From: Bremia lactucae
Taxonomy: Eukaryota > Oomycota > Peronosporomycetes > Peronosporales > Peronosporaceae
Assembly (NCBI RefSeq): GCF_004359215.1
Contig: NC_090612.1
Location: forward strand, 989,398-1,026,358
DNA length: 36,961 nt
Direction of reading: 5' to 3'
In this document: positions 1 through 8,845 of the stretch, in pieces
Numbering within the stretch: the stretch's first letter is position 1
Layout: each line of letters begins with the position of its first letter
Position numbers and translations under genes: made by a program
Notes under the pieces: model-generated
The model's database searches: none
What the model was told of the DNA's origin: nothing
Seen by the model: only the letters and a program-made list of their open reading frames with translations

Positions 1-680
1 ACTGGGTTATTTGTAATACAACTCGCTAAGAGTCGTATGTGCTGGGCATATGCGTGAACATCACGCTTGCCTTGCTTGAGTTTCAGAAGCTCTGAACGAG
101 CTCTGAACTCAGCCCTTGGCGGTTCAAACGTCTGTTTGAGCCGGGCTTTAAAAGCCTCTAGCGACCCAAAGACGTATGGGTCGCGCAACTTAAGGCCCAA
201 TGCCCAAGTTTTGGCACGACCTGCCAAATTTGATTGAGCGAATGCGACTTGCATTTGCTCGTCGACGATGTGACGTGCCCTTATGGCATCGTCCAACTCG
301 ACAAACCATCTCAAGAGGGAGTCTTCTTCGACTCCCCTATACTTAGAGATGTCAATCTTTAAAGTTTCGGGACGACGCGTTTGCGTCATCCCAGGTACAG
401 GGGTCTGTACCTGTTGTAACCTCAACAGTTCTGCCTGTTGAGAGCCTTGCTGATTCAGCAAGGCTACTTTTTCCTTCATCTCGTCAAGTTCATGTTGTAT
501 GAACTTGGCGATGGCTGAAGGGAGGGCATCTCTGTCCAAACCGGACAGCATGGCCAAGATGGCATCGTTCACTATGGTCGATCTCATTCGTTCGACCGCA
601 CTCCTTTCTATGTCACTTAGAAAGGAGTAGCTATCACGCGAAACGTGATGCGTATTTCCATTATCATCTAACATGTCCAT
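1..680 (-). CDS. Ty3/gypsy gag, N-terminal part (runs off left edge)
   Basis: Reading the minus strand from an ATG at 680 down to 678, the frame stays open for about 226 codons to the window edge. It starts MDMLDDNG. It then has an alpha-helical stretch rich in charged residues, and then the retrotransposon gag core with the segments KIDISKYRGVEEDSLLRWFVE, GRAKTWALGLKLRDPYVFGS and FEPPRAEFRARSELLKLKQG. These segments match the decayed gag copies at 15234-16245 and 17940-18951. Gag forms the virus-like particle of the element. The zinc knuckle lies outside the window. The start is supported by a primer binding site and LTR end just upstream (721-823). Unlike its relatives here, this gag shows no stop or frameshift in the visible part, so it may be a young copy. 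Confidence 0.8.
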   Translation of the reverse strand, partial: MDMLDDNGNTHHVSRDSYSFLSDIERSAVERMRSTIVNDAILAMLSGLDRDALPSAIAKFIQHELDEMKEKVALLNQQGSQQAELLRLQQVQTPVPGMTQTRRPETLKIDISKYRGVEEDSLLRWFVELDDAIRARHIVDEQMQVAFAQSNLAGRAKTWALGLKLRDPYVFGSLEAFKARLKQTFEPPRAEFRARSELLKLKQGKRDVHAYAQHIRLLASCITNNP

Positions 681-720
681 GTTAGATGATGGAATTGCGG
701 TCCTTGGACGGACTACAAAG

Positions 721-728
721 TGCTACCA
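721..728 (-). other. Candidate primer binding site (initiator Met tRNA type)
   Basis: On the minus strand the LTR end (CCCCGTTTCA at 731) is followed after CC by TGGTAGCA. This is the complement expected for the 3' end of eukaryotic initiator Met tRNA, the usual gypsy primer. Only eight bases match, so this is suggestive. Its place between an LTR end and a gag start supports it. Confidence 0.5.
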
Positions 729-730
729 GG

Positions 731-823
731 TGAAACGGGGCACTGCCGACTTGTACTGCTCTAGTACAAGTCCACTTCGAACTGCCCAGTGCGGGTGGTG
801 CTCACGTCACTTCACGTACACAA
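731..823 (-). repeat. Truncated gypsy LTR (3' portion only)
   Basis: Matches the first 93 bp (plus reading) of the complete LTR at 20727-21157, including the TGTACTG...CAGTACA-type stem and the CACGTCACTTCACGTACAC segment. In minus-strand sense it is the last part of a 5' LTR of the element whose gag starts at 680. The rest of the LTR is absent; at 824 the sequence passes straight into the pol tail of another element. Confidence 0.7.
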
Positions 824-1580
824 GTTGCGTCGGATCCAGTTCTTGCTCTAGGTGCGATGAATGTATGGTATACCATCGAGGAACCTAGTGTCGAACGACA
901 TTTCCCACTAATAGAGGTGGGAATAGATGGATCATCGGTCTCAGTTTGGACGGGCCAGATGGACTCATCGATCAAACGATACTTCGTATTCGGATATGAA
1001 TCGATAGGAATTCCTCTCATCAAGGACACAGATGCACCACGTGCTTGATTACGCTTACGTGTCATCAAGCACGTGGGACCTCGAGCATGGCACTTAAAAC
1101 GTCAACGGCGTAAGTGCAATCTCGCCGAAGAGGTACCTCAATCTCCCTCGAGATTTCTGACGAGGGGTACCCTAGCCACTTCACCAGATACTAATTATGA
1201 GCCTTGCGACGGCGTCACTTCAGAAGTCGCTCCACGTGGAACTGAAGTTTCCCTTGCTCGTCGAGTAACACGGGAGGGGTCGAAATATCGGCGGTAAGTT
1301 TTGTTGCTTTGAAGCACGAAGCGCACTTTCTTCGTGAAAATCTTGCTTGGACTGTGACCATCCTTTGGGCGGTTCAAAACCGTCATATGATGTTGAAGCA
1401 TCATCAACCTCGTTTAAAGGGTCAGTTGAACATTCTTCCGCAATCTGCGGCACAGCTGTTCATCTCGGCGCAAGCGCCATTGAGTCCACATGGGAAAGAT
1501 CCGATACGGCTTCAGCAAGCCAACGTAGAACCTGCGCGTGTGCGTAGCTTACGCGGAAGGCTTAGCGTATAAGCCAGGCC
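824..1580 (-). pseudogene. Gypsy pol C-terminus with chromodomain remnant
   Basis: Minus-strand frames read, with several frameshifts, an integrase C-terminal segment (FYVGLLKPYR near 1520), a chromodomain-like stretch (KLQFHVERLL then YLVKWLGYPSSE, near 1240-1150) and a long tail ending near 824 (for example LIDESIWPVQTETDDP). The YLVKW-GYP pattern is the core of chromodomains that guide chromovirus integration to chromatin. Stops and shifts show it is dead. It continues from the integrase remnant at 1680-2320 and ends in LTR sequence. Confidence 0.65.
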
Positions 1581-1679
1581 TTTCTTCGTCACTACTGTAA
1601 ATGGTCCAATGAAGCGCGGACACAACTTGGCCTTTGAGACCGCAGATACTACGTTTGTAGGTAGGATTTAAGCATTTAG

Positions 1680-2320
1680 AAACACCCGGTCTTTGTCTTA
1701 TCTAACGGCCATTGTATCACGCACATAACGTGAAAAATCTCATCGCGCTGCGAGGAATTCGCTTACCTGTTTCATTATAAGTAATAGGGCTGATATCAGC
1801 AAGCTGATCAGCTAATTCTCCCCCACCAACCCCTAAAACGTGAAGTGGTAGCGTTAACGGAACGCGAGAGTGTGTGGGAACGTTCCCATAGAACGAAGTT
1901 CAATCTGTAGAGGCATGCATAGCAGTGTTTAACGCAAACTACACTCAACCAGGAGCATTGTGCTCCAGGTCTTTGGTGGTTCAGCACACACACTGCGCAA
2001 AACGACTTTAAGACGCGATTGACACGTTCAGTCTTTCATCGGTCATTTTCAATTGGGTGCCAAGCACTCGGAGGGATCGGCTTCCAGAACGTACCCGTTA
2101 AACGGGGATCCATATCGGAGACAACTGCCACTGGGAAACCGTGTTGTCGAAACACGCATGCTCGATAATAAATAAACGTAATCTCGCACTCAATCGTGCC
2201 GACAATTAAATGACCGAATTATATCTTACTTATAGCTCTCAACGGCTCGTAGAAAAATTTCAAACTGTTCATCCTTCGCATATGCCGAACGAATTCTATC
2301 AGCGATCGCGACTTTACACT
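1680..2320 (-). pseudogene. Gypsy integrase core remnant
   Basis: Minus-strand translation gives broken but recognisable integrase core pieces: VSDMDPRLTGTFWK (the D of the DDE motif sits in VSD-DPR), ENDR-KTERVNRVLKSFC (the catalytic E region), and GGELADQLADISPIT. Just upstream (2210-2320) is RIRSAYAKDEQFEIFL, typical of the linker between RNase H and integrase. Protease, RT and RNase H are missing between this and the gag at 2325-3009, so the element has a large internal deletion. Confidence 0.65.
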
Positions 2321-2324
2321 TGTC

Positions 2325-3009
2325 CTACTGGGTATCGAAGTTTTCCCGCACCGTACCAGATCTCTGGTATCGAGCTTTACGCGAATTCTGAAGAGGGCAG
2401 ACAGGGCGTAAATGTTTCGTGCTTCCGCCCATATAACATCTATGGATGGTCTTATGCTTTTCCACAGCTTGAAGAGCCTCTTCTCCTTCCTCAACGAGGC
2501 TTAAATCCATAGGTTCCGCACTATTAGACGGAACCCATGTGCTCGAAGAGCTTGTCCGGTAAACAGGCGTGCTAACGCGAGCATACTTAAAGTCAAACTC
2601 GGCGCGTAGCGCTATGGCAACTGCCTCTTCGAACGTAGCCGGATCAGATCGAAAAATTCCGTCCGGGCAACGCCCTCATTGAGACCCCCCATAAAGATGG
2701 TCACTACAATTTCTTCTTGCACCGAATCTTGATGCATAGATGCAATGAGAGTTCTCTACTCCTGGACAAAGTCCCCTAGGATTCTTTTACCCTGTCGAGT
2801 CGCTAGGAGCCGTGCTCGCATGCGAAAGCCTGATCAGGCGGTGCAAATATGCTCGTCATTTGCTGTTTTAGCGAATCCCATGAGGGAAAAGCGTCGTTTA
2901 TGGACGTGCTGCACGATAGTGCCCACTCCATGGCTCTACCTCCAAGTTTGGAAATGACCATAGCCACTATTTGCCGTTCTGATAAGAACAAGGCGGAATC
3001 AATGGACAT
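2325..3009 (-). pseudogene. Gypsy gag remnant with broken CCHC knuckle
   Basis: Minus-strand pieces include SERQIVAMVISKLGGRAMEWAL and FPSWDSLKQQMTSIFAPP (gag core), and further down LVEEGEEALQAVEKHKTIHR followed by CYMGGSTKHLRPVC. The last segment is a CCHC zinc knuckle whose second Cys has become Gly. This gag belongs to a different family from the gag at 1-680; the same family also left the fragment at 11434-11649. Frameshifts and stops make it nonfunctional. Confidence 0.7.
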
Positions 3010-3089
3010 TTACATCTGGTTAATCTAAAAAAGAAGATTTTCTACCTCTTTTCCCTCAAATGTCTTCACATTTACAGTTAGAAGGCGAG

Positions 3090-3490
3090 CCCTCGGAGTT
3101 GTGAGTGGTGCCTTTCGTTAGGCGACGTACCCTGTACGTATAGAGGAAGACTTCTCTTAAGACAAGTTAACTTAAGAGGGTAAAATGAAAACTGTATTAA
3201 TATAGTTAAGTGTCTCTTAATCTATCTTTGTAAATGCTGACTTAAATATAAACTAATACTAAACATGTAAATGAATTCTTATCTATCTTATCTTGTAACT
3301 CTCTTTGATTACTTCTACAGCTGATTAGTCTGCGGAATAAATAGACATAATGGTCTATACCTATTTATGGATAAGAATTCAGGATATTACTATATAAAGT
3401 AATATCCTCCAAGCATTATCTACCTTTTAGATAATATATTATTTGTCAACCTTTAAGTGTTAATTTCATGTAACGATACACCCCGTTACA
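3090..3490 (-). repeat. Gypsy LTR, one end lost
   Basis: Shares long similarity with the LTR at 20727-21157 and with the reverse complement of the LTR at 8846-10246, including the segments around TACCTTTTAGATAAT and AACCTTTAAGTGTTAAT. Ends with the LTR terminus CCCCGTTACA at 3481-3490. The other terminus (TGTAACGGGG) is missing near 3090. It sits at the gag side of the minus-strand remnant at 824-3009, as a 5' LTR would. No matching target duplication was found at the ends. Confidence 0.75.
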
Positions 3491-3756
3491 ATCGATCCGT
3501 AAAGATGCCTGCCACTTGTTCATCAGATGGCCATCTGATGAACGTCTTGGAGCATTCACAAGCGTGTAGATGTACTACGAGTGAATGCGATGGCCTCTCT
3601 TGTGGTGCGGTCGTTGGTGCGACTGCACAAGATCACAATGTGATTACTATGTCGATGCCAATTATTTTAAAAGGACACGCTTATTCTCAATTATCGGGTG
3701 ACTTTAGGCACAGAGGATTAATTGGACATTTAATGGAATTAATGGCAGCAACTTAA
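3491..3756 (+). pseudogene. Possible gag tail fragment
   Basis: An open frame reading through from the LTR carries AVVGATAQDHNV, which resembles TVVSTTAQDHCV downstream of the zinc knuckle in the minus-strand gag copies (near 15250-15310 and 17960-18010). The rest (CTTSECDGLSC and GHLMELMAAT) is not recognised. This is probably a retroelement fragment in plus orientation, joined to the LTR end. Evidence is a single short similarity. Confidence 0.35.
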
Positions 3757-3864
3757 AAGAGTCATCTGTGGCCAAAAAACAGAGCTTTTCTTTTTATTTG
3801 AGTTTTGTATATTAGTAAAGCTCGCCGAGAGCCTTCCAAAAAAGAAAGCAGGTCAGAGCTGGCC

Positions 3865-5129
3865 ATGAGTCGCGCGCGAGTGTACTGCGACGTGAATGAG
3901 GCGCGCCCGCGCGAGTACTGGGATTACGAAACCCTTAACGTGGCGTGGGGGTACGTAGCTTACTGCGAGCCTATCCCCCCTCCTAAAATCATATGCTTGG
4001 TCGGCAAGAGCAATTCTTGCGTGTGATGTGGAGGCTTCAGTAGTTTTCTTTTTTATAGAAAATGGCCTAAGACCGTTTGCGATATTGCAGGGATCAGGAT
4101 AACTACGAAGTGATTCGAAAAATTGGCCGGGGCAAGTACAGCGAGGTGTTTGAAGGCTATAATGTGGCTAATAACTCGCGCTGCGTCATCAAAATCCTTA
4201 AGCCGGTGAAAAAGAAAAAAATCAAGCGGTGCGTTTCTTAAGTCTTCGCTGCAGCTAGAAAAACTTACCGAGGCATGTTACTTCTAATTGCTTTTTTGCC
4301 GAACAGTGAAATAAAGATCCTCCAGAATCTGTCGGGTGGCGTTAATATCGTACAGCTGCTTGATGTGGTGCGAGACCCGCAGTCCAAGACTCCCAGTCTT
4401 GTGACTGAGTATGTTAATAACACGGATTTCAAGACGCTATACCCCACGCTAAGCGACTTTGACATTCGCTACTACCTGTTTGAGCTGCTCAAGGCTTTGG
4501 ACTACTGTCATTCAAACGGAATCATGCACCGTGACGTGAAGCCACACAACGTTATGATTGATCATGAAAAGCGCCAACTGCGTCTGATCGATTGGGGTCT
4601 TGCTGAATTTTACCACCCCGGTCGCGAGTATAATGTACGGGTAGCAAGTCGCTACTTTAAGGGACCCGAATTGTTGGTAGACATGCAAGAATACGACTAT
4701 TCGCTCGACATGTGGAGTATGGGTTGCATGTTTGCGGCCATGATTTTTCGCAAAGAACCTTTTTTTCATGGCCATGACAATTGCGACCAGCTGGTAAAGA
4801 TTGCTAAGGTTAAGGGCACGGACGAGCTCTTTGACTATCTTACGACGTACGATCTGGAGCTCGACCCTCAGTACGATGGGATTCTGGGCACTCACACGAA
4901 AAAGCCGTGGGAAAAGTTTGTCACACAAGACAACAAGCACTTGGTTTCCCCTGAGGCCATTGACTTTCTTGATGGCCTGTTGCGATACGATCATCAGGAG
5001 CGACTAACCGCAAAAGAGGCAATGCAGCATGCGTATTTTCAGCCTGTGCGTGATGCGGCTGAGCAGAAGCTTCGTGGTAACGCGCATCACACCGACGAGA
5101 TCACCAGCGTTTCCGACTCGAGCGCATAA
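3865..5129 (+). CDS. Casein kinase II catalytic subunit alpha
   Basis: Serine/threonine kinase, catalytic subunit of the CK2 tetramer; acts in nucleus and cytosol on acidic substrates. Three exons, 3865-3950, 4091-4228 and 4307-5129, give 348 aa, the usual CK2 alpha length. Visible: MSRARVY start; glycine loop GRGKYSEV (41-48); catalytic Lys in VIKILK (63); basic cluster KPVKKKKIK (66-74), known as substrate and regulatory-subunit contact; HRDVKPHN (149-156); DWG (170-172) in place of DFG and GPE (194-196) in place of APE, both CK2 hallmarks; then [15 protein letters not shown] near the C-terminus. Both introns are GT-AG and restore phase exactly (G29 and R75 are split codons). No lesion is seen. 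The tail (about 25 aa, ending VSDSSA) is short. A retroelement fragment ends only about 110 bp upstream of the ATG. Confidence 0.96.
3951..4090 (+). other. CK2 alpha intron 1
   Basis: 140 bp, starts GTACGT and ends TTGCAG. Splicing joins GG to G to make Gly29 and continues into DQDNYEV, as the family requires. Reading through the intron would meet an in-frame stop. Confidence 0.9.
4229..4306 (+). other. CK2 alpha intron 2
   Basis: 78 bp, starts GTGCGT and ends AACAG after a T-rich stretch. Splicing joins CG to T (Arg75) and gives KKKIKREIKILQ, the conserved CK2 sequence. Confidence 0.92.
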
Positions 5130-5784
5130 GTACGTGGTGGAGGTCACAATCGTTTTGTTTGCGATATCGAAAAGGCGCTGAGCGCTTTTATATGATAGCC
5201 ATTAATTAGCTTTGCATGATTTTAATGCTAGCAGAGCAGCCTGATGGAAAGGTGACCGAGTGAGCCTTAGATGACAGGAGAATAGCACAATACAAGACTT
5301 GCCACATCTAATCTCAGAAACGCCTCAACTGGCGAGGCAGCATGAAAATGATGGTTAAATTTAATTTTTTGACGCCGCAATAAAGGACAATTGCATTAAC
5401 TATGTGTATCTGTATCTTTCGCAATGCCGAAAAGAAGCATGAAATTCTCGACAAAATATTTTATACGCACGTGCTAAATTGACAGGCTTATTTCATTGAA
5501 TGCCGCTCAAGAACGTGCACATGTGTTGGCCACGTCCAGGTGGTCTCATATGTTTTTTTTGGTCATGCAGATCATAATCAAACGATTTCGACAGATAATA
5601 GAAGGACCAAGCCATAGATATGTAAGACGCATGAGTGCCGAGTCTTTGCAACACTGAGCGCCTTCAATCGGGGCGTTATGAGCACTTGTAACTTGCTCAG
5701 CTTTAGCAAAGTGTGGACCACACATTAACACCCTCTTACTTTAAGTGACCATTGAACGGTTCGCAGCATTGCCCGAGTCGAATC
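5130..5784. other. Intergenic region between CK2 alpha and PPR gene
   Basis: 655 bp without a credible gene. It holds the 3' flank of the kinase gene and the 5' flank of the PPR gene. Short frames here have no recognisable content. No clear transposon sequence or strong promoter motif was seen. Confidence 0.6.
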
Positions 5785-8460
5785 ATGTGGCGTCCGTGCC
5801 GCATTGCCGCTCTCCATTATCATCGCAATGAAGCTTCTTGTCTACTCACCTCCCGTACAATTCCAATGCATTCACGGCTTCGCAATGTAAATTTTTATTT
5901 TACTAGCATTGCCGGCGTGGAACGTGATGTCCTTCTGAATCGCTCAGCTCGCGATCTGCGCACAGAGTTAGGCGAATCAACTATCGGTATGGTGGCCAAA
6001 TCATTACGAAGTGAGATGAATGAAGCAATAGCGCGTGACGATGTAACAAGCGATGAGATCATTGATTTGTTTACAGTGGCTCAAAAGACTCATGTTATTC
6101 CTGTCATGCTCGACGCCTTTGCCTTCCTGGAGGCGAAATTTCCGTCGCAGATAAACTTTGCAGTTTATGGTGAAGTGTTTCGCATTCTTCAGCGCAAAAA
6201 TAATTGTGAGCGCCTTATTGAGATCTACCTGACGGCCAAAACTCGCTTCCACTTGGTGCCTGAAATGATTTACCGCTTCGGCATTGTCGGATATCTGCAG
6301 AACAATGATATGGACTCGGCCATTCGGACGTGGCAGGAGTTAATTGACGCAGGTCACGAAACGACCAACGAAATTGCGTCGCAGCTTATGCTGGCGTACG
6401 CTCGCAAGGGCAACGTAGAAAAGGTAAAAGAGTTGTATGAGGCCGTGGACCCGCAGATTGGATATTGGCACGAGTCATGCGTTGACCGCGTTATCCTAAG
6501 CATGGGAATTATTGAGGAACCTGCCAAGGCTTTTGAGTTTTACGGCAATTCGAGCATGAAGCTTAGCGGCGGTACACTGATAGCTTTACTAAGCGTATGC
6601 ACCAACAATAATTGCAAACAACAGGCGACAGATATCTTGGCAAACCGAAAAAAATTTGACCTTCATTTGAATGCTCGGGGCTACAATCGCATTATGGTAA
6701 CGTTGGAATTTTTGGGGCGCAACAACGAGATTAAAGATGTTTTGAACGAAATGATTGACAATAATGTGCGATTTGACACAAAAACAAACGCCATTATCGA
6801 GCGCAACGCTGAATTTTTGGAAGAAACGAATTTTGTGGCTGATTTCAGCAAAAGCAGAGCCGCAGGCTACACTTTAAGTCCACGCATTCGTGAATTGCTC
6901 GCTCAAGGAAAAAATAGTGATGCGGCGGAGATGGTAGACTCTGCTGTAACGCTCTTGAAAAATTCTGATAAGTTTGACAACAAAATTTCAGAGTGTGCAG
7001 CAATGATTGTGAATCCTTCTGTGGCGAAAGACGCTGTGCAAGCATACATTCGAACGAATCAGCACGACAAGGTGGCAGCTCTGGTGCAAGGATTTTCGGT
7101 TGTGCCGGGTAAATACGCGTATGCTTTGGCTGAAGTCATTACTCATTATGCGAAGCAAAGCAACAAGGTGGCAGATGAGATTTGCTACGCCGCCAGCAAA
7201 GCTATGCTCTTTCAACGTGCTCAAATTTTTCGAGTGGATGACACGCTGAAGCGTTTTTGCCGCTTTCGTGATACTGAAGCCGCTTTAAAACTATTTCACC
7301 AAGTGCTCGAGTCTTACATTGACAAGGATGCGTTAGACGAAATTGAAGACGACATTAAACAGTCGAAAAGACATTATGTAAACTTTAATGTCGGCAAGGT
7401 GATCACTTTAATCTTGCAAGCACTTGTCGAAAATGACAGGCTCGCAGACGCTTTCGATTCCATGAATAAGCTGGAAAGTTGTGGTTTAAAAGTCACGCAA
7501 GGTAACTACGTCACGCTCCTTAGCTCTATTCGCAAACATCTGCGCGTTCCTAACAACGATAGGAAGGACCAAAAGGTGCTGTACGACATCAACAGTGCTC
7601 AGACAGTGCTCAAGGACCTTAAGGCCCGTAGCTTGCAGGTAAACCGGGCTATTGTGGGCTATTTGTGTCCTGCATACGTCGAAGCAACCAAGCAGCAACG
7701 TTTGGAACTACTGGAGGCTTTTGCCGAAGCCAGGAACGACCCGACCGATAATTATATCTTGCCGCACTCTTGCTACGAAACTTTGTTGAATTTTATGGCA
7801 CAAGAAGGTTCCATCGAAGAGCTAACTGATATTTACGAAGAAGCAGTAGCCTCGTTGACTAATGAAGAGAATCGTGGCGTCCCGCGCGGTTGGGTGACTA
7901 TCTTCGTAATTAAGCTTGTTCGCGAGGGCCACATCGACGAAGCCGACCAACTTACGAGGCGGATGCCTGAGAAATGCGGTAATTACTCGTATAAAGCTGT
8001 GATGTCAGTGCTACGTGGTGCTTTGGAGGCTAGGAAGCTAAATGTTGTAGATGGCATGATAGCGCTCATGGAGGATCGTGCGTTTGTAGTTAAAATGTCG
8101 GATGCATATGATCTGGTGCACTTAGCTAGAAAGACCGACCTTTCGTCAAAGGTTTTAAACATCATTCGACTTTTTGAATCAAGCAATTTGAAGGTGGTAG
8201 CCGTTGAAGAAAATGGAAAGGGAAATTTGGAAGAAGCATTTTACCGGCGCCAGCGCCATGATGCCCACGCGCTTCGAAAAGTGAAGACGATGTACACTGT
8301 AGCTTTAAAGATGTGCGAGAAGGACGGTTTGTGGAAGCAGGCGCTCGTGCTTCGTGATCAAATGGCTTCGCTGCTGGGTCAGGAGGCTGTGGACGTAATC
8401 ACCACGAGTTCTCCTGGCAGGCTGAAGATTCGTAAGGAGAAGGAATCAGACTACGAGTAG
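5785..8460 (+). CDS. LRPPRC-like pentatricopeptide repeat protein
   Basis: Single exon, 891 aa from the ATG at 5785. The open frame extends upstream to a TTG at 5752, but the first ATG gives MWRPCRIAALHYHRN, an Arg/His-rich, acid-free start typical of a mitochondrial targeting peptide. The body is made of helical pairs of PPR type, for example MIYRFGIVGYLQNNDMDSAI followed by TWQELIDAGH (about residues 161-191), ARGYNRIMVTLEFLGRNNEI, VITLILQALVENDRLADAF and CYETLLNFMAQEGSIEEL, each followed by a second helix. PPR proteins bind single-stranded RNA; long animal members of this kind (LRPPRC) stabilise mitochondrial mRNAs. The role here is inferred from repeats and presequence only. There is no DYW or SMR tail; it ends in a charged KIRKEKESDYE. 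No stop or frameshift. Confidence 0.85.
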   Translation: MWRPCRIAALHYHRNEASCLLTSRTIPMHSRLRNVNFYFTSIAGVERDVLLNRSARDLRTELGESTIGMVAKSLRSEMNEAIARDDVTSDEIIDLFTVAQKTHVIPVMLDAFAFLEAKFPSQINFAVYGEVFRILQRKNNCERLIEIYLTAKTRFHLVPEMIYRFGIVGYLQNNDMDSAIRTWQELIDAGHETTNEIASQLMLAYARKGNVEKVKELYEAVDPQIGYWHESCVDRVILSMGIIEEPAKAFEFYGNSSMKLSGGTLIALLSVCTNNNCKQQATDILANRKKFDLHLNARGYNRIMVTLEFLGRNNEIKDVLNEMIDNNVRFDTKTNAIIERNAEFLEETNFVADFSKSRAAGYTLSPRIRELLAQGKNSDAAEMVDSAVTLLKNSDKFDNKISECAAMIVNPSVAKDAVQAYIRTNQHDKVAALVQGFSVVPGKYAYALAEVITHYAKQSNKVADEICYAASKAMLFQRAQIFRVDDTLKRFCRFRDTEAALKLFHQVLESYIDKDALDEIEDDIKQSKRHYVNFNVGKVITLILQALVENDRLADAFDSMNKLESCGLKVTQGNYVTLLSSIRKHLRVPNNDRKDQKVLYDINSAQTVLKDLKARSLQVNRAIVGYLCPAYVEATKQQRLELLEAFAEARNDPTDNYILPHSCYETLLNFMAQEGSIEELTDIYEEAVASLTNEENRGVPRGWVTIFVIKLVREGHIDEADQLTRRMPEKCGNYSYKAVMSVLRGALEARKLNVVDGMIALMEDRAFVVKMSDAYDLVHLARKTDLSSKVLNIIRLFESSNLKVVAVEENGKGNLEEAFYRRQRHDAHALRKVKTMYTVALKMCEKDGLWKQALVLRDQMASLLGQEAVDVITTSSPGRLKIRKEKESDYE

Positions 8461-8845
8461 TGAATGGGTACTTATAGTCCAGGTGTTTAAGTATCGTTCT
8501 TGATGGCCTCAGCTTTCCCCACTAATTGTCTGGTACTGCGAGTGCTCGGATGCATTTTCGAAATTCACCCTTTTCTCAATACTTTTTATGTTAGTATTCT
8601 CAATTTAATTTTAGTTGTGTAGTGTTTTAATTAATTTTAAGGAATGCAGAACGAGAAATCTGTAACGGTGTACCGTTACATAAATTTTGTTTTTTCTATA
8701 AGAAAAATTAAAAATACAATTCTCGTTAAAAGGGAAAGTACAATCGAAGTATAAATTGTTTTTATTTAATAATATTAAGTTAATATTTCTAATATTACCA
8801 AATTTGGTAATATTATGGCAACATGTCTACATCAGTCACTATAGT
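8461..8845. other. AT-rich 3' flank of the PPR gene
   Basis: 385 bp, strongly AT-rich, no gene seen. At 8661-8680 lies TGTAACGG-TGTA-CCGTTACA, two 8-bp inverted arms that look like the two ends of a TGTAACGG-type LTR brought together. Confidence 0.5.
8841..8845. repeat. Target site duplication, left copy (ATAGT)
   Basis: ATAGT precedes the LTR terminus TGTAACGGGG at 8846 and recurs immediately after the opposite terminus at 10247-10251. Five bp is the normal gypsy duplication. Confidence 0.8.

Noticed and set aside
4275..4306. ATG at 4275 as start of the kinase
   Set aside because: It lies in intron 2. Two upstream exons supply the conserved N-terminus and glycine loop.
5546..5731. Short minus-strand frame between CK2 and PPR genes
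   Set aside because: 61 codons, no family, no supporting signals.
5752..5784. TTG start for the PPR gene
   Set aside because: Eukaryotic context; the ATG at 5785 gives a fitting mitochondrial presequence.
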